From NCBI GenBank assembly GCA_016783555.1, contig JADHWH010000015.1, positions 1-35,825 on the forward strand: DNA of 35,825 nt, given 5' to 3'. The position numbers and the translations under genes are program-made. Below the pieces are notes generated by a model. The model was not told the DNA's origin, ran no database searches, and saw nothing but the letters and a program-made list of their open reading frames with translations. Source of the DNA: Candidatus Omnitrophota bacterium. GTDB lineage: Bacteria; Omnitrophota; Gorgyraeia; JABMRJ01. Below, piece by piece: positions 1-8,513 of the stretch; the first letter of the stretch is position 1; every line of letters starts with the position of its first letter.

Positions 1-2
1 CA

Positions 3-923
3 CACCTGCAGCATGCGCAGTGTATACTGCTGGCGCACCAGATGCTGGCGTATGTGGAGATGTTCCAGAGAGACAAGGATAGATTGACTGAGGCAAAGTC
101 GAGAGTGGACGAGATGCCCTTGGGCTCATGCGCCCTAAGAGGGACTGCGCTTAAAATTAACAGAAAGATAGTGGCGAGCCAGCTCGGTTTCTCAAAGATA
201 AGCCAGAATAGCATCGACGCCATAAGCGACAGGGATTTTGTAATGGAGATACTATCGGCGCTTGTGATCGTAGGTATCCATCTTTCAAGATTTGCCGAGG
301 ACATGATCCTATGGTCGACGAAGGAGTTTTCATTCGTAGAGATTGACGAGTCTTTTGCGACGGGCTCAAGCATGATGCCCAACAAGAAGAATCCCGACAT
401 CCTTGAGCTCATCAGGGGGCTTTCCGGAAAGATTTATGCCAATCTTTCAAGCGTGACTGTGATGATGAAGGGGCTCCCGCTTTCTTACAATAGGGATCTG
501 CAGCTTGATAAGATACCCCTCTTTAGTTCAGTAGATACATTGGAGGAGGTCCTGCCCCTTATCGCAAGGCTTATAAAGAGATTGAGAGTAAACAGGAAGA
601 ATATAAAAAACAAGATAAAAGACGACGAGTTTCTCTTTGCTACCGACATAGCAGAGTTTCTCATTAAGAACGGCCACTCATACAGGGAGGCCCATGATAT
701 AACGGGGGATATAGTAAAGTACTGCATAAAGGAGGACATGGTTATTTCAGAGATTCAGGAATCAAGACTTAAGAGATTCTCAAGCGCGCTGTCGTCCAAA
801 GCTGTAAAGAGACTGCTCGATCCGGAAATATCGGTCTCTTCCGTCAGATCGGAAGGGGGCACAAATCCCGAGATGGTAAGAAATGCGATAGAGAGATGGA
901 AGGGGAAGTTTAAGAATGCATGA
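3..923 (+). CDS. argH: argininosuccinate lyase, 5' end outside window
   Basis: Cleaves argininosuccinate to arginine and fumarate, the last step of arginine synthesis, in the cytoplasm. The frame is open from base 3 and begins with HLQHAQ, a conserved internal ArgH motif, so the ATG at 42 in the ORF track is an internal methionine and not the start. The superfamily signature with the catalytic serine loop is clear (GSSMMPNKKNPD), followed by the helical C-terminal region (LIKNGHSYREAHDI) and GGTNPEMV near the end. About 307 residues are visible out of a usual 450-470, so roughly the first third is missing. The stop codon overlaps the start of lysA by 8 nt, which argues for co-transcription of arginine and lysine genes. 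Identification is firm; only the 5' end is unknown. Confidence 0.95.
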   Translation, partial: HLQHAQCILLAHQMLAYVEMFQRDKDRLTEAKSRVDEMPLGSCALRGTALKINRKIVASQLGFSKISQNSIDAISDRDFVMEILSALVIVGIHLSRFAEDMILWSTKEFSFVEIDESFATGSSMMPNKKNPDILELIRGLSGKIYANLSSVTVMMKGLPLSYNRDLQLDKIPLFSSVDTLEEVLPLIARLIKRLRVNRKNIKNKIKDDEFLFATDIAEFLIKNGHSYREAHDITGDIVKYCIKEDMVISEIQESRLKRFSSALSSKAVKRLLDPEISVSSVRSEGGTNPEMVRNAIERWKGKFKNA

Positions 924-2172
924 ATTCAGACATAAAAACAATGTACTATATTGTGAGTCCGTAAGGGTACCAGACATCGCCGAAAGGGTTAAGACACCCT
1001 TTTATCTTTACAGCCATCATACCCTTGTGGACCATTATAGAAAGATAAAGAGGGCATTTAAGAGCGTAGATGCCCTGATATGTTTTTCGATGAAGGCAAA
1101 TTCGAGTCTGGCCGTATGCCGGGCCCTTGTCAATGAAGGCGCAGGGCTCGACATAGTAAGCGGTGGCGAGCTCTATAAGGCATTAAGGGTGGGAGTAGAC
1201 CCTAAGAAAATAGTCTATGCCGGGATAGGCAAGACGCGCAGAGAGATTGAAGAGGCGATGAAGGCCGATATATTGTTCTTCAACGTAGAGAGCCTCCCTG
1301 AGCTAATTTTGCTGGATAGCGTCGCTGGGAGCATGCGGCGTATAGTTAATGTCTCTTTAAGGCTAAATCCGGACGTCGCGGTAAAGACACACCGTTATAT
1401 AGTCACCGGCACAAGCGAGAGTAAATTCGGCATAGGCTTCGAGGCCGCAAGGCGGATATTCGAAAGGAGCGATGCCTTCCCTAATCTAAGGATAAACGGA
1501 CTGCATCTTCACATTGGATCGCAGATTACACATTCACGTCCTTATGTGAGGGCATTAAGAAGAGTTTACGCCTTTATTAAGAAAGCCCCTCGAAACCTGC
1601 AGTATCTGAATATAGGCGGCGGATTAGGTATAGTATACGGAAATGAGCGGCCGCAGACTGCGCATAGGTTTGCAAAGGCGGTTTTACCTATAATAAAGAA
1701 GACAAAACTCAAGCTCATACTCGAACCCGGCCGCTTCGTAGCGGGCAACAGCGGCATACTCGTTACGAAGGTATTGTATGTAAAGGAGAGCTTGAATAAA
1801 AGATTCGTAATAATCGATGCCGGCATGAATGATATGGTCCGCCCTTCTTTCTATGGCGCGTATCACAATATTCAGCCGGTAGTCCGCAAGTCTCACGGAA
1901 GGGCGCCGCATATGGTAGTGGACGTGGTCGGCCCAGTCTGCGAAAGTGGGGATTTTCTTGCCAAAAACAGACGTCTGCCCATGGTGATAGAAGGGGATAT
2001 CCTGGCTGTGATGGGCGCCGGGGCGTATGGTTATACCATGTCCAGCAACTACAACTCACGGCCGAGGGCGGCGGAAGTGATGGTTATTAGAGATAGGTTT
2101 TATACTATTAGGGAGAGAGAGATCTACAGGGATTTGATTAAGGGAGAAGTTATACCCAGGGAATTGAGATAG
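916..2172 (+). CDS. lysA: diaminopimelate decarboxylase
   Basis: PLP enzyme that decarboxylates meso-diaminopimelate to lysine, the last step of the pathway encoded by the next five genes. It is a fold-type III alanine-racemase-like barrel. K60 in CFSMKANSS is the expected PLP lysine. HIGSQI, the glycine loop GGGLGI, EPGRFVAGNSG, and the C-terminal active-site patches CESGDF and GAYGYTMSSNYN are all present. Its 418 aa length is normal for the family. The ATG at 916 overlaps the argH stop by 8 nt. Arginine and ornithine decarboxylases share the fold, but the CESGDF and GAYGYTMSSNYN blocks and the dap neighbours point to LysA. Confidence 0.96.
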   Translation: MHEFRHKNNVLYCESVRVPDIAERVKTPFYLYSHHTLVDHYRKIKRAFKSVDALICFSMKANSSLAVCRALVNEGAGLDIVSGGELYKALRVGVDPKKIVYAGIGKTRREIEEAMKADILFFNVESLPELILLDSVAGSMRRIVNVSLRLNPDVAVKTHRYIVTGTSESKFGIGFEAARRIFERSDAFPNLRINGLHLHIGSQITHSRPYVRALRRVYAFIKKAPRNLQYLNIGGGLGIVYGNERPQTAHRFAKAVLPIIKKTKLKLILEPGRFVAGNSGILVTKVLYVKESLNKRFVIIDAGMNDMVRPSFYGAYHNIQPVVRKSHGRAPHMVVDVVGPVCESGDFLAKNRRLPMVIEGDILAVMGAGAYGYTMSSNYNSRPRAAEVMVIRDRFYTIREREIYRDLIKGEVIPRELR

Positions 2173-2174
2173 AT

Positions 2175-2996
2175 GTGAAAGACCTCAAATTCACCAAGAT
2201 GGTTGCCAGCGGCAACGACTTTATTGTAATCGACAATCGCAGCCGCGGTCTTATTGATTACGGCCATTCAATTAAAGAGGCCGCAAAGAGGCTCTGTGGG
2301 AGAAGATTATCCGTCGGCGCCGACGGTATGCTCCTTATTGAGAATTCCAAAAAGGCCGACTTTAAGATGAGGATCTTCAACCCCGACGGTTCCGAGGTTG
2401 ATATGTGCGGGAACGGCTCGCGGTGTGTGGCCCTCTACGCGGTCGAAAACGGCATTGCAGAGAAAGATATGAAGATAGAGACGAGCGCAGGCGTCCTTGA
2501 TGCCGAGGTAGTGGGCTTAAGGGTTAAAGTGAGATTGACGGATCCTGAGTCTGTAAGATTGAATAAGCGCGTAAGAATAGGAAAGAAGAATTACAAGATC
2601 CATTTTATTAATACGGGAGTTCCGCATGCGGTATCTTTTGTGGAAGATCCGGACAGGATTGACGTAGAAAAGATCGGTTCCAAGATAAGGTTTCACAGGT
2701 CCTTTAAGCCTAAAGGGACAAATGCCGATTTTGTTAAGGTCTTAAGCCCCAAGGAACTTAAACTAAGGACATATGAAAGGGGAGTGGAGGCGGAGACCTT
2801 AGCGTGCGGCACCGGAGCCGCCGCCTCTGCGATAGTATCCAGCATGGTTTACGGCTTTAAGCCTCATATAGATGTAAATACAAAGAGCGGTGAGGTATTG
2901 AGAGTTTATTTTGATATTAGAGGCAAGGGCGTAAGGAATGTATTCTTAGAGGGTGAGGCCAAAGCTGTTTATAAAGGGAGGATCAGTTATGTTTAG
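2175..2996 (+). CDS. dapF: diaminopimelate epimerase
   Basis: Cofactor-independent epimerase converting LL- to meso-diaminopimelate, needed both for lysine and for peptidoglycan. The two catalytic cysteines are in their standard contexts: C78 in DMCGNGSRC and C211 in LACGTGAAA. The N-terminal KMVASGNDF and the FINTGVPH segment are also typical. Length 273 aa is usual. The chosen start is GTG at 2175, two bases after the lysA stop; an ATG at 2173 is followed at once by a stop and is not usable. No strong Shine-Dalgarno is visible, so translation may be coupled to lysA. The 3' end overlaps dapA by 8 nt. Confidence 0.95.
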   Translation: MKDLKFTKMVASGNDFIVIDNRSRGLIDYGHSIKEAAKRLCGRRLSVGADGMLLIENSKKADFKMRIFNPDGSEVDMCGNGSRCVALYAVENGIAEKDMKIETSAGVLDAEVVGLRVKVRLTDPESVRLNKRVRIGKKNYKIHFINTGVPHAVSFVEDPDRIDVEKIGSKIRFHRSFKPKGTNADFVKVLSPKELKLRTYERGVEAETLACGTGAAASAIVSSMVYGFKPHIDVNTKSGEVLRVYFDIRGKGVRNVFLEGEAKAVYKGRISYV

Positions 2997-3858
2997 AGGT
3001 TCATTTGTTGCGCTGGTGACGCCGCATAAAAAAGACGGCGAGATAGACGAAAAGAAATTTAGAAAATTGATAGAGTTCCAATTGAAAAACAGCACTGATG
3101 GTATTGTCCCCTGCGGGTGTACGGGTGAGGCGGCTACGCTCTCTTACAATGAACAGATGCGGCTTATGGATATTACTGTGGAGACAGTCAACGGGAGGAT
3201 ACCTGTCGTTGCCGGCGCCGGTTCTAATTGTACCGAGGAGACCATCAAGCTTACCAGGCATGCCAGGAAGGCCGGGTGCGACGGGGCCTTATTGATTACT
3301 CCGTATTACAACAAGCCGACACCCGAAGGCCAATATCGCCATTACGAGAAAATAGCAAAGACGGTTGATATACCTATAATGCTCTATAATGTTCCGTCGA
3401 GGACCGGCATTTCGATGAAGCCGGAGACCGTAGCGCGGTTAAGTAAGATAAAGAACATAGTTGCCATAAAAGAGGCAAGCGGCAGCTTAGATCAGGTTAG
3501 CCAGATATTATCGCTTTGCGATATAGCCGTATTAAGCGGCGACGATTCGCTGACATTGCCTATAATGAGCCTGGGCGGCCAGGGCGTGGTTTCGGTCGCG
3601 GCTAATATAATTCCTAAAGAGGTCCATGAGCTGGTGAGGCAGTTTTTAAACAGAGATATCGAAGGGGCGCGCAATAGACATTTTAAGTTAATGCCGCTTT
3701 TTAAGGCACTCTTTATAGAGACTAATCCTATTCCCGTAAAGGCCTGCATGGGTATTATGAAGATGTATAAGCCTACATGGAGGCTGCCCCTTTGTGAACC
3801 TATGCCTGAGACGATAACAAAATTGAAAAAGGTTTTGAAAAGTCAGGGGTTGATATAA
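2989..3858 (+). CDS. dapA: 4-hydroxy-tetrahydrodipicolinate synthase
   Basis: Condenses pyruvate with aspartate semialdehyde, the first committed step of lysine synthesis. The start is set at ATG 2989, preceded by GGGAGGATC, and not at 2953 as in the ORF track; this gives the normal 289 aa and removes a 12-residue extension that lies wholly inside dapF. With this start the numbering matches E. coli DapA exactly: Schiff-base lysine K161 (AIKEASG), Y133 (LYNVPSRTG), R138 and Y107 (TPYYNKP). Oddity: the usual T44-T45 pair is C44-T45 (PCGCTGEAATL), so one member of the Y133-T44-Y107 proton relay is a cysteine. The related N-acetylneuraminate lyases are an alternative, but the dap operon context settles it. 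Confidence 0.95.
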   Translation: MFRGSFVALVTPHKKDGEIDEKKFRKLIEFQLKNSTDGIVPCGCTGEAATLSYNEQMRLMDITVETVNGRIPVVAGAGSNCTEETIKLTRHARKAGCDGALLITPYYNKPTPEGQYRHYEKIAKTVDIPIMLYNVPSRTGISMKPETVARLSKIKNIVAIKEASGSLDQVSQILSLCDIAVLSGDDSLTLPIMSLGGQGVVSVAANIIPKEVHELVRQFLNRDIEGARNRHFKLMPLFKALFIETNPIPVKACMGIMKMYKPTWRLPLCEPMPETITKLKKVLKSQGLI

Positions 3859-3862
3859 GTAT

Positions 3863-4555
3863 ATGATTAAAGTAGCGGTAAGCGGTTGCAACGGCAGAAT
3901 GGGAAGAAGGATTAAGAGTCTGGTTGAGCAGGATCCCGGACTGGAATTGGCCGGGGCCTTTGACATAGACGCTGATCCCCGTCCCGCAATTAAGAATTGT
4001 GATGTATTGATAGAGTTTACCACACCTGAAGCGACGGTGAAAAATTTGGCGATTGCAAAGGAACTCGGCAAGGCGGCAGTTATCGGGACAACGGGCCTTG
4101 ATGAGAAGAAGCTAAAATTAATAAAAGAAGCGGCCTCTAAGATATCCGTGGTCTTTTCGCCGAATATGGCTGTCGGCGTGAATCTGCTTTTTAATCTGAC
4201 CGAAAAGGCGGCCTCGGTCTTGGATAAGAGATATTCTGCGTCGATATCCGAGACGCATCACGTCCATAAGAAAGATGCCCCAAGCGGCACGGCCAAGAAG
4301 CTGCGCGGCATAATAGCCGGCGCAAGAAAAAGCCATTCAGAAGAGATTAAGGTCGAGTCAAAAAGAATCGGAGAAGTAGTGGGCGATCATACAGTTGTCT
4401 TTGACGGCAAAGAAGAGAGAATAGAGATAACCCACCATGCGAAGTCAAGAGACGTCTTCACAAGAGGCGCTATTGTAGCGGCAAAATTTGCCGCAAAGAA
4501 GAAACCGGGCCTCTATAGCATGGATGAGGTTCTCGGTATAGGACAAGGGAGATGA
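3863..4555 (+). CDS. dapB: 4-hydroxy-tetrahydrodipicolinate reductase
   Basis: NAD(P)H-dependent reductase giving tetrahydrodipicolinate, the substrate of the next gene's enzyme. The Rossmann loop GCNGRMG is at residues 8-14, followed by EFTTPEA, GTTGLD and SPNMAVGVN. The catalytic motif SETHHVHKKDAPSGTA carries the proton-donor histidine pair and lysine. At 230 aa it is slightly shorter than the E. coli enzyme (273 aa), like many bacterial DapB of the shorter type. It starts 4 nt after dapA and its stop overlaps the dapL start as ATGA, so translational coupling is likely. Confidence 0.96.
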   Translation: MIKVAVSGCNGRMGRRIKSLVEQDPGLELAGAFDIDADPRPAIKNCDVLIEFTTPEATVKNLAIAKELGKAAVIGTTGLDEKKLKLIKEAASKISVVFSPNMAVGVNLLFNLTEKAASVLDKRYSASISETHHVHKKDAPSGTAKKLRGIIAGARKSHSEEIKVESKRIGEVVGDHTVVFDGKEERIEITHHAKSRDVFTRGAIVAAKFAAKKKPGLYSMDEVLGIGQGR

Positions 4556-5718
4556 CAAAGATAGATATTTCAGACAGGCTAAAGAGGCTTCCTCCTTATC
4601 TCTTTGTTGAGATAGATAGGGAGAAGAAGCGCGCTCTGGATAAGGGCAGGGATATCATAGACTTAGGCGTAGGAGATCCTGACCAGCCGACGCCGGGTTA
4701 TATAATAAATGCGCTTAATAAGGCTGTCAGGGACCCATCGACTCATCATTACGCCCTGGATAACGGCATGAAGGAGTTGAGAGTCGAGATAGCCAGATGG
4801 TATAAGGAGAGATTCGGCGTCGAACTGGATCCCGATAGTGAGATACTGCCTTTGATAGGGTCCAAAGAAGGCATTGCCCACATGCCCCTGGCTTTTATAA
4901 ACCCCGGAGAGATAGCCCTTGTGCCGAATCCCTGTTATCCGCCGTATAGAAGCGGCGTCATCCTTGCCGGCGGAGAGATTCACGATATGCCTCTTGAGGA
5001 AGAGAATTCTTTTTTGCCGAGAGTCGATTCGATAGAGAGGTCTGTATTGGAAAGAGCCCGCCTTATGTACTTGAACTATCCGAATAATCCTACGGGCGTG
5101 CCTTGCGATAAGGATTTTTACCAGAGGGTTGTCGAGTTTGGGTTGAAGAACGATATTATAATATCAAGCGATGCCGCTTATACAGAGATGTCGTACGACG
5201 GATATTCGCAGCCGAGCTTTTTAGAGGTAGAGAACGCAAAGAAGATAGGCGTGGAGTTTCATTCTCTCTCCAAGACCTACAATATGACCGGTTGGCGCAT
5301 AGGCTGGGTCTGCGGTAACAGGGATATAATTGCCGGCATAGCAAAGGTAAAGTCGAATATCGATTCAGGCGTATTCAATGCAATCCAGCGCGCGGGCATA
5401 GCGGCATTGAAAGGGCCAAAGAGCGAAATCGATAAAATGAAGAGGCTTTACCAGGATCGCAGAGACGTATTAGTCAAGGGCTTAAACTCTATTGGCTGGC
5501 AGGTGACTAAGCCCAAGACCACTTTTTACCTCTGGGCCAAGACATTGGGCGGACGCGATTCCGCCAGCATGTGTAAGACGCTTTTGAATGAAGTGGATGT
5601 TGTGATGACACCCGGCGTCGGATTCGGGAGTTACGGCGAGGGTTATGTGAGGATGGCCCTTACCGTGCCGAAGGAGAGGCTTAAAGAGGCGGTAGACAGG
5701 ATAAAGAAGATTGTATGA
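4552..5718 (+). CDS. dapL: LL-diaminopimelate aminotransferase
   Basis: Fold-type I PLP aminotransferase that converts tetrahydrodipicolinate directly to LL-diaminopimelate with glutamate as donor. This replaces the DapD/DapC/DapE succinylase steps, and none of those genes is seen here. DLGVGDPDQPTP at the N-terminus, NYPNNPTG and the PLP lysine K241 in HSLSKTYNMTGWRIGW are textbook. The 388 aa length and sequence style fit the shorter DapL2-like clade rather than the 410-aa plant/chlamydial DapL1; that clade choice is inference. The position between dapB and folK, with 4-nt overlaps on both sides, supports lysine synthesis over a generic aspartate aminotransferase role. Confidence 0.9.
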   Translation: MTKIDISDRLKRLPPYLFVEIDREKKRALDKGRDIIDLGVGDPDQPTPGYIINALNKAVRDPSTHHYALDNGMKELRVEIARWYKERFGVELDPDSEILPLIGSKEGIAHMPLAFINPGEIALVPNPCYPPYRSGVILAGGEIHDMPLEEENSFLPRVDSIERSVLERARLMYLNYPNNPTGVPCDKDFYQRVVEFGLKNDIIISSDAAYTEMSYDGYSQPSFLEVENAKKIGVEFHSLSKTYNMTGWRIGWVCGNRDIIAGIAKVKSNIDSGVFNAIQRAGIAALKGPKSEIDKMKRLYQDRRDVLVKGLNSIGWQVTKPKTTFYLWAKTLGGRDSASMCKTLLNEVDVVMTPGVGFGSYGEGYVRMALTVPKERLKEAVDRIKKIV

Positions 5719-6122
5719 CCGAGGCATATATAGGGATAGGGTCTAATCTGGGCGATAGAAGACAATATATAAAAGACGCTATCAGGATGCTGAGAGAATC
5801 CCCTGACATAAAGATCGACAAGGCCTCGCCGCTCTATGAGACAGACCCTGCCGGCGGCCCGCCGCAGGGCAGATTCCTAAACGGTGTATTAAGGCTAAAG
5901 ACCGATCTTTCCCCGAGGCAATTGCTAAAGAGGCTGAATGAGATCGAGGACTCCCTCGGAAGAGAAAGAACCGTTAAAGACGGCCCGCGCACAATAGATC
6001 TGGATATCCTCACTTACGGAGATTTACATATAGAAGAGGAAGATCTTGTGATTCCCCACCCCAGAATGGAAAGAAGAGATTTTGTTAAGCGCCCGTTAAA
6101 CGATATCCTGGATATTAGATGA
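5715..6122 (+). CDS. folK: 2-amino-4-hydroxy-6-hydroxymethyldihydropteridine diphosphokinase
   Basis: Transfers pyrophosphate from ATP to hydroxymethyldihydropterin in folate synthesis. Diagnostic features are the start YIGIGSNLGDR, the substrate loop SPLYETDPAGG, FLNGVLRL and the signature DGPRTIDLDILTYGD, followed by the conserved end IPHPRMERRDFVKRPL. Its 135 aa is on the short side but complete. The ATG overlaps the dapL stop (TATGACC) and the gene runs into panC with a 4-nt overlap. No folP or folB is in the window, so the folate gene sits alone within an amino-acid and vitamin operon. Confidence 0.95.
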   Translation: MTEAYIGIGSNLGDRRQYIKDAIRMLRESPDIKIDKASPLYETDPAGGPPQGRFLNGVLRLKTDLSPRQLLKRLNEIEDSLGRERTVKDGPRTIDLDILTYGDLHIEEEDLVIPHPRMERRDFVKRPLNDILDIR

Positions 6123-6970
6123 GAATATTTAAAGAGATAAAAGAAGCGCAAGGTTACATAAAGAAGGAGAAAGAAAAAGGAAGATCCGTAGGGTTCGTCC
6201 CGACTATGGGTTATCTGCACGAAGGACACCTTAGCCTCATAAGAGAGGCGCGAAAGAGAAACGATCTGGTTGTAGTGAGTATCTTTGTAAATCCCGCGCA
6301 ATTCGGCCCTAAGGAAGATTATAAGAGGTATCCGCGCGATTTGAAGCGCGATGAGAGATTGGCAAGGGCGTCAGGCGCAGATATCATATTTTATCCATCG
6401 GTCAGGGGGATATACCCCGACGGATATCAGACTTACGTTGAGGTTACGGATATTACCGAAAGGCTATGCGGCAAATCCCGGCCCGGCCATTTTAAAGGGG
6501 TCGCAACCATTGTGACAAAATTATTCAATATAGTCCAGCCGGATATCGCGTATTTCGGCCAGAAAGATGCGCAGCAGGCTATAGTGATAAAGAGGATGGC
6601 AGGCGATCTAAATATGGATTTGAAGATAAGGGTTATGCCTATCGTAAGGGAGCCGGACGGCCTTGCCATGAGTTCCAGAAATAGATACCTTTCAGATAGG
6701 GAAAGGTCTGACGCGCCCGTTTTGTACGATTCCTTAAATCTGGCAAGAAGATTAATAAAGAGCGGCTGCCGCGATACAAACAGGATAAAAAACGATATGA
6801 AGAGATTGATAAAATCCAAAAAGGGAGCGCGCATCGATTATATATCGATAAGCGATCTTAGGAATTTAAGAGAGCTCAAACGTATTAAAAAAGAAGCGTT
6901 AATAGCCTTGGCTGTCAGGATAGGCAAGAGAAGGTTGATCGACAATATGATTGTGGGAGGCAGGATTTAA
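6119..6970 (+). CDS. panC: pantothenate synthetase
   Basis: ATP-dependent ligation of pantoate and beta-alanine, the last step of pantothenate (coenzyme A precursor) synthesis. The nucleotidyltransferase HIGH-type motif is PTMGYLHEGHLSL, followed by VVSIFVNPAQFGP, YFGQKDAQQ and the ATP loop MSSRNRYLS. Its 283 aa is the usual size. The start overlaps the folK stop by 4 nt, and its TAA shares one base with the ATG of the following etfA (TAATG). No panB or panD is visible here. Confidence 0.96.
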   Translation: MRIFKEIKEAQGYIKKEKEKGRSVGFVPTMGYLHEGHLSLIREARKRNDLVVVSIFVNPAQFGPKEDYKRYPRDLKRDERLARASGADIIFYPSVRGIYPDGYQTYVEVTDITERLCGKSRPGHFKGVATIVTKLFNIVQPDIAYFGQKDAQQAIVIKRMAGDLNMDLKIRVMPIVREPDGLAMSSRNRYLSDRERSDAPVLYDSLNLARRLIKSGCRDTNRIKNDMKRLIKSKKGARIDYISISDLRNLRELKRIKKEALIALAVRIGKRRLIDNMIVGGRI

Positions 6971-8166
6971 TGTCCATTAAGATAATCACGGACAGATGCA
7001 CCGGTTGTAAGCTCTGCATAAAGGTATGCCCGTTTGGGGCGTTGGAGGTAGTTGAGAAGAAGGCGATAATAGAGATGGCAAGATGCAACCTATGCGGTGC
7101 ATGCGTGCCTGCGTGCAAGTTTAACGCCATAGAGCTTAAAAAGGTCATGGGTCCGACCAGGGACCTTAGTTCATACAAAGATGTATGGGTGTTTTGCGAA
7201 CAGAAAAAAGGCGTTGTCCAGAAGGTATCATGGGAGCTTTTAGGCGAGGGTGGGAAACTCGCCCGTAAGCTTGGTTGCGATCTATGCGGCGTAATCCTTG
7301 GTAGTGACATAGATGAAGCAGTCAAAGAGATAGTAGATCGCGGCGCCAAGAAGGTCTATGTGGTTGACTCACCCGAGCTTAAATCATATCTTGATGAGCC
7401 GTATACGAACGTCTTGGTAGATTTAGTAAAAGAGTATAAACCCGAAATCTTTTTATGCGGGGCCACTACTATAGGAAGGAGCCTTATATCGAGGGTAGCT
7501 GTTAGGATAAACACGGGCCTCACGGCCGACTGCACGGGGCTTGATATAGATCTGGATAAGAGGATGCTTCTGCAGACGCGGCCTGCGTTCGGCGGAAATA
7601 TTATGGCGACTATCATTACCCCTAATCACAGACCGCAGATGGCAACGGTAAGGCACAAGGTAATGAAGGAAGCAGATACGGATACCTCCAGGAAAGGCGA
7701 GATTATAAAGAAAGATTACAAGAAGGAACTATTTAAGTCTAACACCCGCATATTGGATGTCGTCGAGGAATTGGAGTCTACAGTAAATTTGACCGAGGCG
7801 GATGTAATCGTATCAGGCGGACGCGGGCTCGGCGGGCCTGAGAATTTTCAGCTTATAAGAGAGCTTGCAGAGGTGCTGTGCGGCGCTGTCGGCGCCTCAC
7901 GCTCCGCAGTCGATGCGGACTGGGTATCATATTCACACCAGGTCGGCCAGACAGGGAAGACCGTCTGCCCTAAGATATATATCGCATGCGGAATAAGCGG
8001 CCAGATACAACACCTCATAGGCATGCAGTCTTCAGACATTATAGTAGCCATAAACAAAGACCCCGATGCCCCCATCTTTAACGTCGCCACCTACGGCATA
8101 GTGGGGGACCTGTTTGAAATCGTCCCCGCCCTCACCAAACACCTCCGCGAAACCCTGAAGAGATAA
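6970..8166 (+). CDS. etfA: electron transfer flavoprotein alpha subunit with N-terminal 2x[4Fe-4S] ferredoxin domain
   Basis: Residues 1-60 form a bacterial ferredoxin with two cysteine clusters (CTGCKLCIKVCP and CNLCGACVPAC). The rest is an EtfA/FixB chain ending in the FAD-binding signature: GGRGLGGPENF, GASRSAVDADW, QVGQTGKTVCP, ACGISGQIQH and NKDPDAPIF. This fused form occurs in EtfA proteins from anaerobes such as CarE and LctC of acetogens, where it takes electrons to or from dehydrogenases. Oddity: EtfA normally needs EtfB, usually adjacent, and no etfB, acyl-CoA dehydrogenase or ETF-quinone oxidoreductase gene is seen in this window. The last gene of the run; no clear terminator follows. 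Function is firm at family level; the partner is unknown. Confidence 0.9.
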   Translation: MSIKIITDRCTGCKLCIKVCPFGALEVVEKKAIIEMARCNLCGACVPACKFNAIELKKVMGPTRDLSSYKDVWVFCEQKKGVVQKVSWELLGEGGKLARKLGCDLCGVILGSDIDEAVKEIVDRGAKKVYVVDSPELKSYLDEPYTNVLVDLVKEYKPEIFLCGATTIGRSLISRVAVRINTGLTADCTGLDIDLDKRMLLQTRPAFGGNIMATIITPNHRPQMATVRHKVMKEADTDTSRKGEIIKKDYKKELFKSNTRILDVVEELESTVNLTEADVIVSGGRGLGGPENFQLIRELAEVLCGAVGASRSAVDADWVSYSHQVGQTGKTVCPKIYIACGISGQIQHLIGMQSSDIIVAINKDPDAPIFNVATYGIVGDLFEIVPALTKHLRETLKR

Positions 8167-8209
8167 GGAAAATAGGGATAAGTCCATTTTTTATATCTCC
8201 TTTTCAGGC

Positions 8210-8238
8210 TTGACAATCCCATAGTTATAATGTATACT
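8210..8238 (+). promoter_or_regulatory. sigma-70-type promoter for the MerR-like gene and smc
   Basis: TTGACA at 8210-8215 and TATACT at 8233-8238 are separated by 17 nt. A TATAAT at 8226-8231 is also present but is only 10 nt from the -35 box. Predicted transcription start is near 8245, about 75 nt before the start codon. Confidence 0.65.
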
Positions 8239-8270
8239 CGATTTCGACAAGACTACTAGTTTATATATGT

Positions 8271-8307
8271 TTGTATACTTTATTGATGTTTATTAAAGTT
8301 TATACAA
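8271..8307. promoter_or_regulatory. imperfect inverted repeat, candidate operator
   Basis: TTGTATACTTTA (8271-8282) faces TAAAGTTTATACAA (8294-8307) across 11 nt; the arms match except for a 2-nt insertion. The GTATAC core recurs inside the promoter -10 region at 8232-8237. It lies in the 5' leader just upstream of a small DNA-binding protein, which suggests autoregulation (inference). Confidence 0.45.
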
Positions 8308-8320
8308 GTCGGTGATATCT

Positions 8321-8506
8321 ATGCCAGAGAAGATATATAATATACAGGAAGTAGCGGATTTCCTCGGGTTATATAAAGGTACGATTGTCAATTATGAGAA
8401 TAGACATATATTTCCCAAGGCGCACAGGAATCCTATCAATAACTACAGAGAATACGCAAAGGAAGACATAGAGGGATTAAGGAAGATATTGAAGAGAGGA
8501 AGGTAG
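8321..8506 (+). CDS. small MerR/excisionase-type DNA-binding protein
   Basis: A 61-residue protein made almost entirely of a winged helix-turn-helix: YNIQEVADFLGLYKGTIVNYE is the helix-turn-helix and NYREYAKEDIEGLRKI the wing/helix typical of MerR-type domains. It lacks the dimerisation coiled coil and effector domain of full MerR regulators (usually 110-150 aa), so it resembles excisionase-like or stand-alone HTH_17 proteins. The ATG at 8321 is preferred over the GTG at 8312 because GGTGA at 8311-8315 is the Shine-Dalgarno and would be consumed by the earlier start. It is preceded by its own promoter and a palindrome, and smc begins 7 nt after its stop, so it probably affects smc expression. 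Target unknown. Confidence 0.75.
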   Translation: MPEKIYNIQEVADFLGLYKGTIVNYENRHIFPKAHRNPINNYREYAKEDIEGLRKILKRGR

Positions 8507-8513
8507 GCAATAT

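Noticed and set aside
42-923. ATG at 42 as the start of argH
   Set aside because: The frame is open upstream to the window edge and encodes the conserved HLQHAQ motif, so this is an internal methionine of a truncated gene.
3098-3295. 65-aa + strand ORF inside dapA
   Set aside because: Out-of-frame shadow within the conserved DapA barrel, with no ribosome binding site of its own.
8226-8231. TATAAT as the -10 box of the MerR-like gene
   Set aside because: It is only 10 nt from TTGACA; TATACT at 8233 gives the correct 17-nt spacer.
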